A stretch of 64,000 bases of DNA from Aphrophora alni. Its lineage: Eukaryota; Arthropoda; Insecta; Hemiptera; Aphrophoridae. This document shows, in pieces, positions 24,116 to 36,924 of the stretch. Under the pieces are notes generated by a model that was not told the origin of the DNA, ran no database searches, and saw only the letters and a program-made list of their open reading frames with translations. Made by a program: the position numbers and the translations under genes. The stretch is taken from the NCBI GenBank assembly GCA_963513935.1, contig OY740772.1:16028098-16092097 (forward strand), read 5' to 3'. The number at the start of each line of letters is the position of its first letter. Within the stretch, counting starts at the first letter, position 1.

Positions 24116-24394
24116 CTTAACAACAAGCCAAATGGAATTTTTACTTTTTCTGTAGGTTAAAGGATAACCAAATTATCGACAAAAAACTAAAAATACATTT
24201 TCTATAACAATTTAAAACTATTCTAACACCAAAACATTTTTGAATTATCTTCATTTGTATCTCAAGGTCTGTGCTACTGCAACACTCTTACGAGAATAAT
24301 TGTTTCTATATGATAGCATTTTGTGTTGTTTGCTGATTTATTAACTTACGTTGGTTTGAAACTGGACAATTTCATAAGTCTATTTGAATATATA

Positions 24395-24480
24395 ACATAA
24401 CCTAACCTAACCTAACCTAGTTTTTGTAGGTCTGATTCGTGGTAGCAAGAATCACCACAAATAGGTTAGGTTAGGTTATT
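24395..24480. repeat. Inverted pair of TTAGG runs forming a hairpin
   Basis: aacctaacctaacctaacct on the left and aggttaggttaggttatt on the right pair over about 20 nt. A second inner stem is possible (gtggt/accac, gattc/gaatc). Confidence 0.75.
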
Positions 24481-25077
24481 AAATATAATATTAAAATTAC
24501 AGCGTTATTTAATTAGCTCCTGTTTGATGAACAAAATAGTGGGGTTCGTTTAATACACAAGTATCAAGGAGAAATTGAATATTTCATAACCTTTTAGAGG
24601 AAAAACTAGTTTCTACTTCTTTATAATACACTATCATGTACCATGAATTTATCGTAACCTACAGCCCAACAGATGTATTGCAAACTGGAGATTAAATGAT
24701 ATCTTTAGATCAGTAATTAATATAAATATATCAAAATTACGCAGTATAGAGGTGTATATTTCCATAGGCCTAATTAAAGTCATAAATCCAGATAATGTTG
24801 GCAGTTGTATAGATAAGAGTATTTGAACGCCTACTCGGATCTCACAACCTTCATCGCTTCAAGTGGGCTGTCTGCCTGAACTTTCACAGTACTCGAAACT
24901 CAATAATGAGTTTTGAATTACACTTGGTAATTTTATAACTTTACTATGATATCAAATATTACAATTCACACGCAAGTCAAGTTTTAGATTTACCTAACTT
25001 TATTAAATTTTAAAATGTTAATTTTTCGTTTGTATAGTTTTAACGATAATATTAAAAATTAAACTCCATTACATATA

Positions 25078-25260
25078 CAGAGTGTCCCGAAAAATTACTG
25101 GGTCTTTTTTTGGATTAATTACATTAAAAACGAACTAAAAATGACGAATAATGTATAGTCGAATTCCGTTTCATAATCCGTCATTCGCCATTTTGTTCTT
25201 AAAAATAAAACATTATAACATCTTTTGATTAACCATAATAAACAAATTAAACTTGTGGGT
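25078..25260 (+). mobile_element. Family C element, 5' part, truncated at an (AT)n tract
   Basis: TA-CAGAGTGTCCCGAAAAA start, then atgtatagtcgaattccg and cgccattttgttctt. The element stops at the AT microsatellite from 25264. Confidence 0.6.
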
Positions 25261-25261
25261 A

Positions 25262-25263
<2 letters not shown>

Positions 25264-25306
<43 letters not shown>
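25264..25306. repeat. (AT)n microsatellite
   Basis: 43 nt of perfect TA dinucleotides at the truncated end of a family C element. Another (AT)n tract with a T-run lies at 25622-25665. Confidence 0.97.
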
Positions 25307-25309
<3 letters not shown>

Positions 25310-25616
25310 ATATAACTGTAAAGTGTCAAGTTTGTAGAGTGTTGCATATGTCTGGTATATTAATTATACATCCTTGAGATAAACTTCACAAAATAAAACA
25401 TAACCTGCAATATTGTTGATGTAATATTTAAAACAGCTGAAAATACAAGCTTCCAAACAGCAACTCTTAATCCTTAGTGTTTTATAACAACGATCGCTGT
25501 CCTGCCAGTTGGACAACTTCCAAATTTTGCATTTGGTTTTGATTACAAAAAATAAATGTATTAATACATACACAGTTGTTGAAGAGAGAATTGGGGATGG
25601 TCAAAGTTGGCTGCAC

Positions 25617-25660
<44 letters not shown>

Positions 25661-26064
25661 TTTTCTCAGTACTTATTATTAAAGTAGGCTACAATTTGTT
25701 ACTGCTGATTCATTTTATATTTTGTGAATTCAATTTAAAAAAGAAATATGGGTAAAAATGATTTGACATTGTATTATTTTTTAAATTTATAACAATATTT
25801 ATAGGTTTTATCTGGAATATATAAAGACCACATACTTTTTTTTCCAGTTCTTTGTTATTAATTTTCGTGGCCACAATGAATAAAGACGATGATGAAAAAA
25901 AACAAAACAAAACAAATACAAGACGAAAGAGGAGTTGAAAATCAATTTTCCCTTGTCACCAAAAGAAAAGATTTTCAGAAAACGATGCCAAAACGTTTAC
26001 TCACACCCATCCACTAAAGCAAAGTGTTTACTACTTATTTGAGGAAAAACAGTTTGATACGTCA

Positions 26065-26640
26065 TCATGGTACTTACCCAGCCCCATCATACAATCTAAT
26101 ACAAACGGTCCTTTTAACGTAATGCCCTTTAAATATATTAATATTGGGCGTTGTATTGGTAGATCAAGAGGTTTTATGCAGTATGGTAAATTTGTTTAAA
26201 ACAGTTGTTACACCTGTTTCTGAACTTTGTAATTGTGTGTATCACTATTTTCTTGACATCGGATAGCCCCTAACCAGTTTTGCAGATGTAGTATATATAT
26301 TAAATTGTCCACACTCGCTTTGCTCGTTGCAGTATCTACGCCCTGACCTTAAAAATTTACATATGTGAAGACGTCTACCGTCGCTTCCCTCATGTCCTTC
26401 ATCTATTACAGCCCAGTCTGATGTGAAAACTGTATTTGGTTTTCTTAGGTTCAAATTTAAATTTTTGACAAAAATTTCACATTTGTCATTGTAGAATGGT
26501 GGGGTTGGTACCATTGCATGCAGAATTAAAATTTATAAATTTGTATTTAACTTAGCGTGCTATAAGTTAAATAAAACATAAGATATGAACAAAAAACTGT
26601 TTAAAATTTTGATATTTTTAATTCCACTTTAAAAATTTTT
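26065..26640 (+). repeat. Family D interspersed repeat
   Basis: Hallmarks are atggtacttacccagccccat, attggtagatcaagaggtt, gtttaaaacagttgttacac, gtggggttggtaccattgca and tgcagaattaaaatttat. It is collinear with 47735-48310 and 38785-39295. The middle part is relatively GC-rich (genes-like) but has no conserved frame. An 89-codon reverse ORF within is not conserved in the other copies. Confidence 0.6.
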
Positions 26641-26920
26641 AAGTCTCATAATAGTTTATGAGCACTCTATAGTTTCGTATATAAAATAAGGGGTAGTTTT
26701 TAGGGGGTATTTATTGACTTGGACGACAATTAATTATTTCGTTAATAACATCAAGTAACCTAAAATTGACCTGGAAAAACTCGTGGATTAACCCAAAGAA
26801 GGAGGGGGAACTATTTCTTGTTACGGCGCGGCTGTCGCAACATAAATAATATCCTAAACTTAAGCTATAAATTCAGACTGCTTTACAATGTAAATTCAGT
26901 TCACACAAAATTAATATTAA

Positions 26921-27036
26921 TAGTATTTTTCATCACGAGGACCAAAAGTGAAGCTTTTCGATACAAGCTCAAGTTTAACTTGAGAAAATGATGAGGATCG
27001 AAAAACTTCTTTTGGTCCAAGTGATGAACTATATTT
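26921..27036. repeat. About 116-bp palindrome (hairpin)
   Basis: The left arm ttttcatcacgaggaccaaa then agtgaagcttttcgat is mirrored by atcgaaaaacttcttttggt then ccaagtgatgaac. The centre ctcaagtt-t-aacttgag (26968-26984) is a perfect stem with a 1-nt spacer. It may be a small MITE or an origin of a hairpin RNA. Confidence 0.75.
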
Positions 27037-28139
27037 TACGTTAAACTGTAAATAATATGAAAACAATTTCACAAAAACTAAAATTTTATAACAAATTTAC
27101 CTTCAAACCGATGTTAACAGCTGTTTTAACGGTTATTTACAATCGGGAGTATCGGTTGTCTCGATCTCAGCTGATGTTTTAGATCCTAGGACTAAAAAGA
27201 ACAACTTTAGCATCTCAATGCATGTATTGAAAACTGCTATTTTTGAAGCAGTATGACGAAAAAATTATAATTGAAGGAGTGGGATAACATGGTCGAATTG
27301 GACCATATCTTGACCATAAATTTCTCATTTGTGAATTTAATGAGCACGAAAATTAGCGCGGTACGTATAAAAATTACCAGGGGGTCATTTGATGCTTCCC
27401 AAAATGCTCTTATACTTTCGGTGTTTTGAGATTGTGAAAAAACAAAGATTAACTTTTTGCAATTACCACTTACCCAATTTTCCGTATACAGGCGTAAGTA
27501 AAGATATTAAAACATATTTTTCATACGCTGAGTAAGTAAATTATGTCACATAGAATTATATTATAGATGTTTTTAACCTCAAACCTGTTTCTCTCTTACT
27601 TCTTGATGACGTTAATCGGTGCAGAAAAAACAAGGCCACGTGATATTCTGTACTGAAACCTTGTCGCTAGAAACAACAAGATAGGACATGGTGTTTTTGT
27701 TTGTCGCACAATATACCTGATGTATAAAATATTATCTGATATTGTTGCACGTAAATCATGACGGCAGGCGGGATCAGCTGTTTAAACAGCAGGTAGTGAG
27801 GCGGTGATAGCTGATTGTAAATAATCGAGTCCTTGAACAAAACTGTTGTTGCAACATTAGCAGGCCTATCTGTGCTATATTTAGCAAAACTGTTTGTATA
27901 ACAAGTGTCTTTTTACTTTGCAGTATGGGTAGTAATGTACTCGGTTAAAAAAATTATATCGATTTATTGAAAATGTAAATTTTCACCGAGTAACAAAAAA
28001 TAGTTTTGGAATTATGTTTGTCATAGGAGAAACGAGTGGATTTTGATCATATTTGACAGCTTGAGGTGTTTTTTTATTCATCAAATTTAAAATTTGTAGG
28101 TATTGTAAGAACAAAACTTGCTACAGTTAATATTTTATA

Positions 28140-28440
28140 AAAATCGTTCTTAAAGTGGTACTTGATTAAAATTGAGCAATAAATGAAGGTTCATTTTTTG
28201 TTTTTACAATTATTCCCGAAGCGTAATATTTTCCTACTTGCAATTTTGGACTCGGGTTTGGGTCATTAATCTTCAGATTTCATTAAAATTTGAACGAAAT
28301 CGAGAGAGCTGTTTTTTAGAAATTAAATATTTCATAAAAACTTTTTTTTCCTTTCTTTTTTTACTTATAACTCACAAATTATTGGAGAGATGACTACCAA
28401 GAAGTTATTTTGAGCCCATAGAAGTTACATTTACGAAAAT
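28140..28440 (+). repeat. Family F, best copy
   Basis: Order of marks: cttgattaaaattgagc, cccgaagcgtaatatt, gggtcattaatcttcagatt, tcattaaaatttgaacgaaa then tcg.gagagct, gagaaattaa-like, then tattggagagatgactacca. This is the most widespread family in the window. No coding or clear termini. Confidence 0.55.
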
Positions 28441-30164
28441 GTGTATCATAATTTGCCCACATTTGAGGTAGTAGAGCACATACTTACAGTTTTTTTTTTT
28501 TATATCTGAATATATACGGCGCCACTGATGACTTTGACATGTACTCCAGTGTTGGTTTCTGTGGGTGGGTATTATTTCGTTCCACGAAAATGTTGGACAC
28601 CGTCCAATCTTTGACCACTGTCGTCTAAACGTGATGTGGCAAGAATTGTTTTGGTAACAATCTAAGAAATATATTTAACATAAATGTTTTAATGAGGTAC
28701 AGTAAATGTACTGTTAATAACGGAAATTCTCAATAAATCATCAAAGGATTTGTATGAAATTAAAAATTTTTTCTTGTGTACCAATATTCAAATTAAATTA
28801 TTTTGAGAATAAAAAGCGTTTGTTACAACCACACGACTTAAGTTCCGTAGGTATATAGGGGACGGTTATTTTTATAAAGCCGAAGTCTTTTATACGAGAG
28901 TTTAAATTGTACAGACAGACAAGCGTGTGAAATTATAAGGAACCTTGGTTTTACCTACAGACCCTAATGAAGAGAAATCAATAATGGCTTGTAATCGCTA
29001 CTTGTTTGTTTCACACTTCACAAAAACTGTATTTAAAACTTTTACGCTACGTATTTCTCATTGTGTGGTTAAATTAAGTTGTATTCGTCATGGAAGAAAC
29101 TATAATATATGATTTTGCACTCCAATTAAATTTCAAAACCGAATTTTTAAAGATTGTTAGAACAACCCGTGTTCAAGTTAGAGCCGGGGGGAGGGGGACA
29201 TGATATCTGACATTTAAATTTGGCCAACGTATTAATTTATCGTCAAATTTTTATTATCCACTTAACTTTCTGTAAATGTTATAAATTGAAAAATAAAAAA
29301 AACGGTATTTCTAAAAAATGTATACCATAATATTTGTGGAAATTATGGTATTCCATTTTATTACCACATAATGGGGGGGGGGGAACTAAATATTGGAAAC
29401 TTTTTTCGACTACTTAAAATGAAGCCCAAATTGTAAACATTACAAAATAGATTGAGTTAGTTTAGTCTACGAAATGACTGAATAATGGTTTAAAAAAATT
29501 ATTTACTTTTAAGTTACAGTTTGATCACGCTGAACTACCTTCTACATTGAAGGGGGGAGGGGAGGACAAGTGAAATTTAACCAGATTTCATCTCTCTGTT
29601 TGAGAAAGATTTGAATTTAAATTTTGTAAATCCATCGCTTATTTGTCTCCTCTATTCTTTCCAATATTTATTCATAGCCTGTGAGTGATGTGTGTGGAAT
29701 TCGTTTATATTAAAAAAAAAATCTTCTCATGTTTTGCGTCACATTATATTACAAATACATTGATGTGTTTATTCCTGAACTAACTCACACCCACTAAGCT
29801 TATCATGTTAAACAAACAATCTTCCTTTTCTTCGTAATGTTTGTCAGCCTGGAATAGACTAGAAATGACGTCAGTTATAGTTATTTGTTACGTTGCCAAA
29901 CCTGGGCGTTATGACGTCTCACTTAATACGTAGAAAGTTTTTATTTTTATTTTCAAAATGTCGCTGAATCTAATGATATAAATAGACAAATTTTAATTGA
30001 AAGTTTTTTTTTATGAATTCATCATCAGTTTTAGAATTATCTTTCTGCAGTGTCACTGACTGTTGTAGAATGTATATTTATGGATTAAGCTGAGTCATCA
30101 TGAGTGTAATACTTGGTGGCTTGACTCATTTTTGGTTTAGATTAAACAGCAAAGCACGAGTACA

Positions 30165-30240
30165 AATCACAAGAAGGTGCAACTCGTCGTTAGATTTCGT
30201 TGGCACTGTTTACACTAGCGCTCCTAATAAATGAGACGAT
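30165..30240 (-). repeat. Family H 3' end fragment
   Basis: aaggtgcaactcgtcgttag, atttcgttggcactgtttac then actagcgctcc is the inverse of 44880-44935. Confidence 0.55.
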
Positions 30241-30379
30241 TATTATTGGAACTATTCTATATCTTATTTTATTTTAAAATTAACATTGCAAAGATTACTT
30301 TTACGTTTAGAAAATGATTTTATCTGATTTTATAGTAAATAATTTCAGCGGCTCATTTATGACATACCCGAGGATATGC

Positions 30380-31370
30380 TAGTGGCAGTAGCAGGATGTT
30401 TCTGAGGCATTTCTGGTCTGTCTTTCCCTTTTTGTTGTGTGCTTCTTCTATCAAGATTCCTCCAGAGTGGTTTGTTTGACCTTTATCTACAAGGTTTATT
30501 TATCTCTGCGTTGTTGAGGAAATCTTAACGAAACGGAGTACTAGCCATTACGGAGGGTATCCTCCATTTTATCAGCAAGTTGACTTGCAGTGAATTTTCC
30601 ATTGAATTCCATGTTTTCTCACAAGCTACTATAGAAAGGATAGTTCACCCGACCAAAGCCCGGCTAGGTTGGGTAAAGCTAAATATTGTGAGAGATCACA
30701 GGGTCTGTTCAAGAAGAGGATCGTCACTCGTAAACAATTTTTTATTGATATAAATAGACAGACAGAACCTGACCTGACAGAATAGCTGAAACGTTGTTGG
30801 CGTTATTAAGGACACTATTTAACAAGGAACAGAAAGAATGTAGAACCAGTAGAGATTTGTTTGATTTCTAGTTACAGTATATAAATTCATGTGGCACCGT
30901 AGGAAGATTAAGATCTGTTTGACACCATCCTGAAGGACGTCAATTTATTTTGGGCTCCAGAACAATAAAGCATGTGTTCATATATTAAGTATTAAATTGG
31001 TTAGGTTAGGTTAAGAAACCTTCTGGATGCCACTGTTTGAGTGGCGGTCCTCTTCTTGAACAGACCCAGGTCACTAATATCCTTATATGTATCAGGCAGC
31101 GTATGCTTCATGCCTTGTGCCATTCAATCCATCAGCTGGGGCCGTTTTACACTTTAGGCTTGTGTTGAAAAAAGAAGAAAAGCGGTAGTTGAGGACAATG
31201 GGGTATAATTAAGTGAAATAAAGGCGGTCAACATAGATCCAGAAAGATACACTTAGCCAGGGGTAGAATGTGGCGCAGGTTACAAGAAGAACCTAATGAA
31301 GAGTACGGATCTGTGGAAGCTCTTTGCATTGAATGCCCTGGGCGATTTTTCTTAATAATTATAGGCCTAC
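30380..31370 (+). repeat. Family B interspersed repeat, copy 2 (split by a MITE)
   Basis: It matches 830-1330 in the same order: a cc.gacc..agc.cgg..ggttgggtaaagctaaatat block, then ggccgttttacactttag, then a gtagaatgtggcgcaggttacaagaagaac stretch, and gctctttgcattgaatg at the end. The composition is more balanced than the surroundings and reads like decayed coding sequence, but no frame stays open. It is probably a remnant of a retroelement; the class is unknown. Confidence 0.6.
30701..31067. mobile_element. 367-bp MITE with about 35-bp terminal inverted repeats, nested in family B
   Basis: The left end gggtctgttcaagaagagg.cg.cactc is matched in inverse by the right end gagtggcggtcctcttc ttgaacagaccc, with only a few mismatches over about 30-35 nt. 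A tcac sequence borders both sides (30696-30699 and 31071-31074), a possible target duplication. Removing the insert rejoins the family B sequence (compare 1072-1086). The interior has no ORF and contains a short ggttaggttaggtt run near 31000. It is a non-autonomous DNA transposon; the superfamily is not determined. Confidence 0.75.
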
Positions 31371-32489
31371 TTTTTTAGCAGGATATTTTAGACACGTATT
31401 GTCCGCATTAAATACACATTGCCAACTAAAGATGAAACTGAGTATAGTATAACGGAATTATATCACTATAATAGCTGATGGTCCCACTTGCTGATAGTTG
31501 AGATAGTTTTATAAGGAAATAATTATTTTAGCATAACCCTAATGGTGGTACTATGGAAATAAATTATGCCCAAATACAGCAACACATCAATTTTGTTCAA
31601 AATCGAACTATAAATAACTAAGATATGATACGTGTTTTAGGGTTAGAATACACCCTTGGAGTGGAACATTTTCAAAATCTTTCTTACTATGCGTCTACAG
31701 ACCTACCCCAAACCTTGTTAAAAAATGCATAGCTCTAGGCTTCTTGGATCCAGAGATTTCGTGATCAGTCAGTGGGTTTTGTATTTACAGATTCCCAGTC
31801 TCCAAATATGATAACAACATATTCAATTTAAATAAGTGGGTGTATGAGTTTTCTTATTATATATAATTTAATTCTGTATTTTAAAAACAACAATTAAAGT
31901 TCAACTTTCGTTAAACGTTCTGTTATGCATATTTTAACCCGGTTTATTGTGGAAGAGAGAGTGGGGGGGGGAAGGACATGTGATAAGAATGTGAACTGAA
32001 ATAATCAAGTGTTGCAGACACGTTAATCAGCTGGTGTATTGGTGAACATGTGACAACAATGTGTAGTGAAATAATCAGCTGATTGCGATGGAATAAATTT
32101 ACTACAGGAACTTGACGAAAGAGTATCTATGATTGATTATTTCCGGCCATAAATTACTTTGTTTCTCTCTTTATTTTGTTGAATTGAAGGGGAGAAGTGG
32201 TTGGTGAGGGAGTACTTGAGAGTAATTTGACAAGGCTTTTAGATATAGGTACTTAAACAATACTTTTAGTTGTGTCAATAGAGTTTCTAAATAAACGGTG
32301 TCAAAATATTGCACAACTTTGTCTAACCAACAAAAAACTAAATTAAAACGGAGCCTATCGAACCTCGTATGTTGGCGTTTATTTAACATTTGACCGCGAT
32401 TTTATTTCAATCGTTGCGTTGATTTTGAGATATATTGGCAACTTTTTTTTATGCAAACCTATCAGTCATTATAGCGTTAAAAATAAACA

Positions 32490-32660
32490 TAAAATAAAGT
32501 CCTCACGCCCTAAATACTCGATTAGAATCAGGGTCGGAAGAGAACAAAAGTTGCTCAAAAGAGACGTCATAGAATATATTACATAAATGGATCAAACTGA
32601 AGGCTTACATGAAAAAAAGTGTAGATTCAGCTAGTGTCTCTCGGGAATGTCAAGCGTTAT
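32490..32660 (-). repeat. Family A fragment
   Basis: Contains cagggtcggaagagaacaaa, agttgctcaaaagagac, and gtgtagattcagctagtgtc then tctcgggaatgtcaag. This is the family A 5' half in inverse orientation. Confidence 0.6.
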
Positions 32661-33029
32661 TTATTTGGTTTCTTTTTGTTGTCATTATTGTAGCCAATAC
32701 GCTTTATTTATATCGAACACAAACGCTACAGTTTGATTAAAACAAATTTGATTAAAATCGTTTGAACATTATGGTCTTGTGATAGTTACCTCCAAATTAA
32801 AAAAAAACTTTGAGTTTTTGCAATAATATACCCACACGTCATATTTATACTACAATACGACAAAGAGGTGTAATTCCAAAAACCACTTTCAAACAGCCGC
32901 CATTTTAAAATGTTGTGACCATTTTACCAACAACGAATACTAAAAATCCAACAGACGCCAGCCTCCAGTGAGACATCATTCTCAGATACTTACTATAATG
33001 AGTGCACGCGTATCAAATCAGATGAACCC

Positions 33030-33240
33030 TAACTGTATCTTTCCACATGTAGTCTTGGGTTAGATCCCTCCCTTTCATCCTTCCTATCAAGCCTCTCTTG
33101 ACCAACTCTTGTTCTCTTCCGATCCTGATACTATTAGAGCATTCGAAGGCTAGTGGTCTTTATTTCATGTTCTTTTCTTCCTCTTTATCATAAGATGATG
33201 TAAGGAGAGAAATGTTTTGTCTTTTAGTAACAAAGAATAA
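33030..33240 (+). repeat. Family A, nearly complete single copy
   Basis: cttgggttagatccctccct, cctctcttgaccaactcttg, ttctcttccgatcctgata and gtggtctttatttcatg match the consensus closely. This is the best preserved single arm in the window. Confidence 0.65.
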
Positions 33241-33402
33241 AACGTAAGGAATGTAGGATGGCAGACATTATTTCAAAAACACTGTTTCAAACGCCACATA
33301 ATAATAAAAATTTAATAGACACCAGCCTTTAGACAGGCATCATTCTAAAACCCACATTTTGGACATATTTTCTATACGAGCGTTGAAATCCCATCAAACT
33401 AT

Positions 33403-33422
33403 CCTAACCTAACCTAACCTAA
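33403..33422 (-). repeat. Short interstitial TTAGG run, four units
   Basis: Four perfect cctaa pentamers. Confidence 0.7.
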
Positions 33423-33724
33423 CACCAAAGAAATTCTGTATTATGATATTTTTTATCCATGGAAACAAAAAAAACATCACTATTTTAGTTTTAGGTCGTA
33501 GACTCGACTGTGATTTGTGTCAAAGTGTGCGTTATTGGCCGTATATGGATGATTATTAATGCGGTAATAAAAATTAAACTTGTCTATTTATCTGTTTAAT
33601 AAATAATAAAAGTATATATTTTTGTTTTTGTAGATAAAAATGATCATAATTCAAAAACATTTGACCTCACCTGACTACCAAAAAATTGGGTTTTTAGTTT
33701 TTGTTGTACAGAAAATACTAAAAA

Positions 33725-34057
33725 ACCTACATTGTTCATCGTTATAAAAGAAAAATATTTTGTCCCAATTACTTTAATGTATTCGACGTTAAACGGACGC
33801 CATTTTGAAAATTATAAAAATAGAGTCTTAGTGTTCAGTACACTTGTAAAACGTAACATACAAAATGCTGATACCAAATTTGAACTCAATATCTTATATA
33901 TTTGTGGAGTTATAATGATTTTTTTATTCCAAGGAAAAAAATGGCCGATAGACGGATAATGAAGCGGAATTCCGACTATATGTTATTTGACATTTTCAGT
34001 TCGTTTAGATGTATATAACCCGAATAATAGCCAGTCTACCTTTCCCTGAACATCCTA
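33725..34057 (-). mobile_element. Family C element, inverse orientation
   Basis: It ends at the right with ccagtctacctttccctgaa then catccta-TA, the inverse of the family C start. Internal marks are cgccattttgaaaattataa, tacacttgtaaaacgtaaca and gaactcaatatcttat. The 75-codon ORF inside (33732-33959) is spurious. Confidence 0.65.
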
Positions 34058-34309
34058 TATATGAGAAAAAACATTAAAAATTTTTAATATTAAAAATGTC
34101 TATTCTTAATTAAGTTGCTGTAAACACCACAGAATTTCCAGTGATTTATCAAACACAAAATACCAGTAAACGTCTGGAGGGCTTGTTTATTTGAGTTTGC
34201 CCCAAGTATCAGATGTTATTTACAATTAACTTGCCAAGATCTGTGCGCGCACTCTCCACTCTGACAATCAAATAAGTTTATTTTAACAACCAAGGTAAAG
34301 TTTACCTTA

Positions 34310-34640
34310 CCGGACCCAGTGTTGCCAATTGGACGGTGTTAAAATGCCCTCCAGATTTTTTGTCACCTTTGCAAAAATAAAGAATGCGTAAAAAAAGAGA
34401 CCCCAAGGTGTGACCTCCAAATGTCACAAATATTATTTGAAGCGATGTATCTAAAAATTGCACCAGGAGAAAGAGCCCGTGCCAACACCCACTGCTCTGA
34501 CTCATCGTGGAAGAGGGCCAAAGTCACAGGATCTGTTTTGTACAGATGTCGGTATGAGCTAGTTGATGGTGCGTGTGTTCTGGTGTTGTGTTGTGTTTCG
34601 TCTTTTATGTTTTTATATATTTTCACAATTCTTTCTTGTG
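34310..34640. other. GC-rich island with overlapping ORFs on both strands
   Basis: The block begins cccagtgttgccaattggac and holds a 74-codon forward ORF (34421-34645) and 67- and 87-codon reverse ORFs. The composition is gene-like but no splice signals or known protein are evident. A start like cagtgttgcca is common in insect mobile DNA, so a repeat is as likely as a gene. Confidence 0.25.
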
Positions 34641-34890
34641 AGTAGAAATAACTTTAAATTAATTTACTACAATTAATCTCGTCTACAGTCAATATTTACA
34701 ATTATACGATTTCTTCTTTGGTTTATCAATCTTATGATTAATTAATTTCGTATAATAAACTAGCCAAAAAGATGAAAAATAAGTTCACTATAATTTGCGT
34801 TATACAAGATTTTTTTTAATTGTTGAAATTTTTTTGTATTTTAAAAAATAACTTGATGAATGAAATTCTTAATAAATGAAAATATATATA

Positions 34891-36290
34891 CAGAGTGTTT
34901 CTTAAATATTTTACAAGCTTCGGGAACGGATTTCTTACATAAAAATAATTTTTGAAAATATTAGTCAGTGGTAGACAGCAGTGAAAACTTTAACTATCAA
35001 TTTTAAAAATTAATAAAATTTTAAACTTTTAATAAATGCAATAAAAATATTAATTATACGTAATAGTTCATTTTTTATTATTTAATATATATTAAGTTAA
35101 AGGCCATGTAATAAAAATTGGAGAGTGTTCCAACTGTACGTGTATTTATAATATAAATTTAAAACCATGTGAATTTTGTATAAACGTAAATTTATTTTTT
35201 TTATTAAATATTAGTAAAAAAATAATATTTACATTTGAATAATTATTTTTTACCGTATTATTTACAATAATGTTGTATTATTGTATTTCGGAAATTTTCA
35301 TCTTCTTTTCAAAATGTTTTGCATGGATGTATGGGTGAGATAAAGTTAGTGCAATATTTTTGTGAGTGTGAGAAACTATTTAATTTAATTTAATACACAG
35401 GCCTACATACATACGAGTATATAGTGTAGCGTGACTGGACAAATGTCTTACCTATTTTGATGACACCAAATCGGAGTTATTTCTCCACACAAATTGTATA
35501 GTACTATAAAGTGGCAAAAGTAGTTTTCACTTCAAAATTTTCCTATGAACCGCTTAGTTTTCAGGCAATCCGCCATTTTGTATTTTTATAAGAAAATATA
35601 AAACATATTAGCTTTTGAAGTAGTGAGGATACTGAGTTCACTTTTGCAGGTACATTTTTTATGTAATGCTTTACAAGTGTGCTCAAAATAAAGACTGCAT
35701 TTGTATTATTTTCAAAATGGAGACCATTTAATGTTAAATATCACGAAAACCATTAATTTTACAAAATAATTACAAAAGTTTTCTTTTTTAATTACAAAAT
35801 TACTTTTTTATTTTGTCTGTAAGTCGAAGGATAAAAGAGTTATTGATAAAAAACGGGAAACACAATTTCTCGATAGTTGTCTACAACGGCAAATTTTTAA
35901 TTATTAAAAAAAATATTTATAATTTCAAAAAACAATGTTGCTTGTAACTTAATCTTAGGTGTAAACAACCGCCAAGAAATTATGTTGGTATTTTGTGTTA
36001 ATCGAAAAATTATTATAACTTTAAAAATTATTAAGATTAAAATTTTTAATTTGGTACTCATTTTTTATATTACTTTTTACCAGTATATCAAGTCTCAAAG
36101 CTTTAACAAATTTTCAAAATGTGGACCTTTTAAATTGTTTAATTTTAAATTTCACAAAAAATCATTCGTTTTACGAAACATTGATAAGAGACCAAATATT
36201 TTTCACTTTTAATGACTAGCGAAATGGTTTTAAAAAATTCTTCTGTTGGTTAAATGATAACCGAGTTTTAGACAAAAAACTTTATAGGTT
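34891..36290 (+). mobile_element. Family C-related composite, several degenerate arms
   Basis: A TA-CAGAGTGTTTC start at 34891 is followed by very AT-rich DNA. Two consecutive arm copies come next, at about 35480-35860 and 35930-36290 (ccgccattttgtatt, ttacaagtgtgctcaaaata, then ggttaaatgataaccgag). Boundaries are uncertain and the copies may be separate insertions. Confidence 0.4.
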
Positions 36291-36924
36291 TGGCGTGAAA
36301 TAACTAAATTGTGGAGATTTTAAACCTGAGAAAATTGATTTGAATAAAGTTTATTAAAAATAAATACAGATTTCAACAATTTCTTGTATTCTTGGTAATA
36401 AGTGGCGTAAAAAATGTTAAACTGGAAATCTTAATAATTTCTAAAGTTGTCGTTTTCGAAAAAATAACATATATTGTGACAAAATATATATATCGTGACA
36501 AAATATATTTCAACAATAGTGCCTTGTTTTGGACATTTCTTAAAATTAACTTTTTCAATTCTTTCATTTTCAATAGAATTATATTTTATTTAATTGAAAC
36601 AGATTTAATAGTAACGGGGTTAAATTAGATTATTTTAATAAATTACAAGTAAAGTACAATTTCTTTTCCGGAATAATTATAAAACGCCGTCATTAAAAAA
36701 TCGATTTTTATAAATTACTATTACAAATATAAAATAATATTCACAAAAAATTGATAATTTGACATTGGAAAAGTTTTGCATACATTTCAAAATCTTAGGT
36801 TCTAATTGGCATAGGAAGTTGATAGACATATCAATGGAAAGCTCTTCATTGGGGGTATTTATAGGGTGTGCCGAAACTCAGGTTTCATTATTCAGTGTGT
36901 TCCGAAACAATAAAAACAAATTTT

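Larger units (their letters stand above)
22970..24200 (+). mobile_element. Family C element, interrupted by the recombinase-fragment insertion
   Basis: It begins agggtgtaagaaaaaggtgg after a TA, followed by the standard arm (cgtctatccgccattttg, tacaagtgtaccaaacacc, aattttcaaaatggcgg). The arm breaks near 23300 and resumes near 24120 with ggttaaaggataaccaaatt. The far terminus is not recognisable. Confidence 0.6.
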
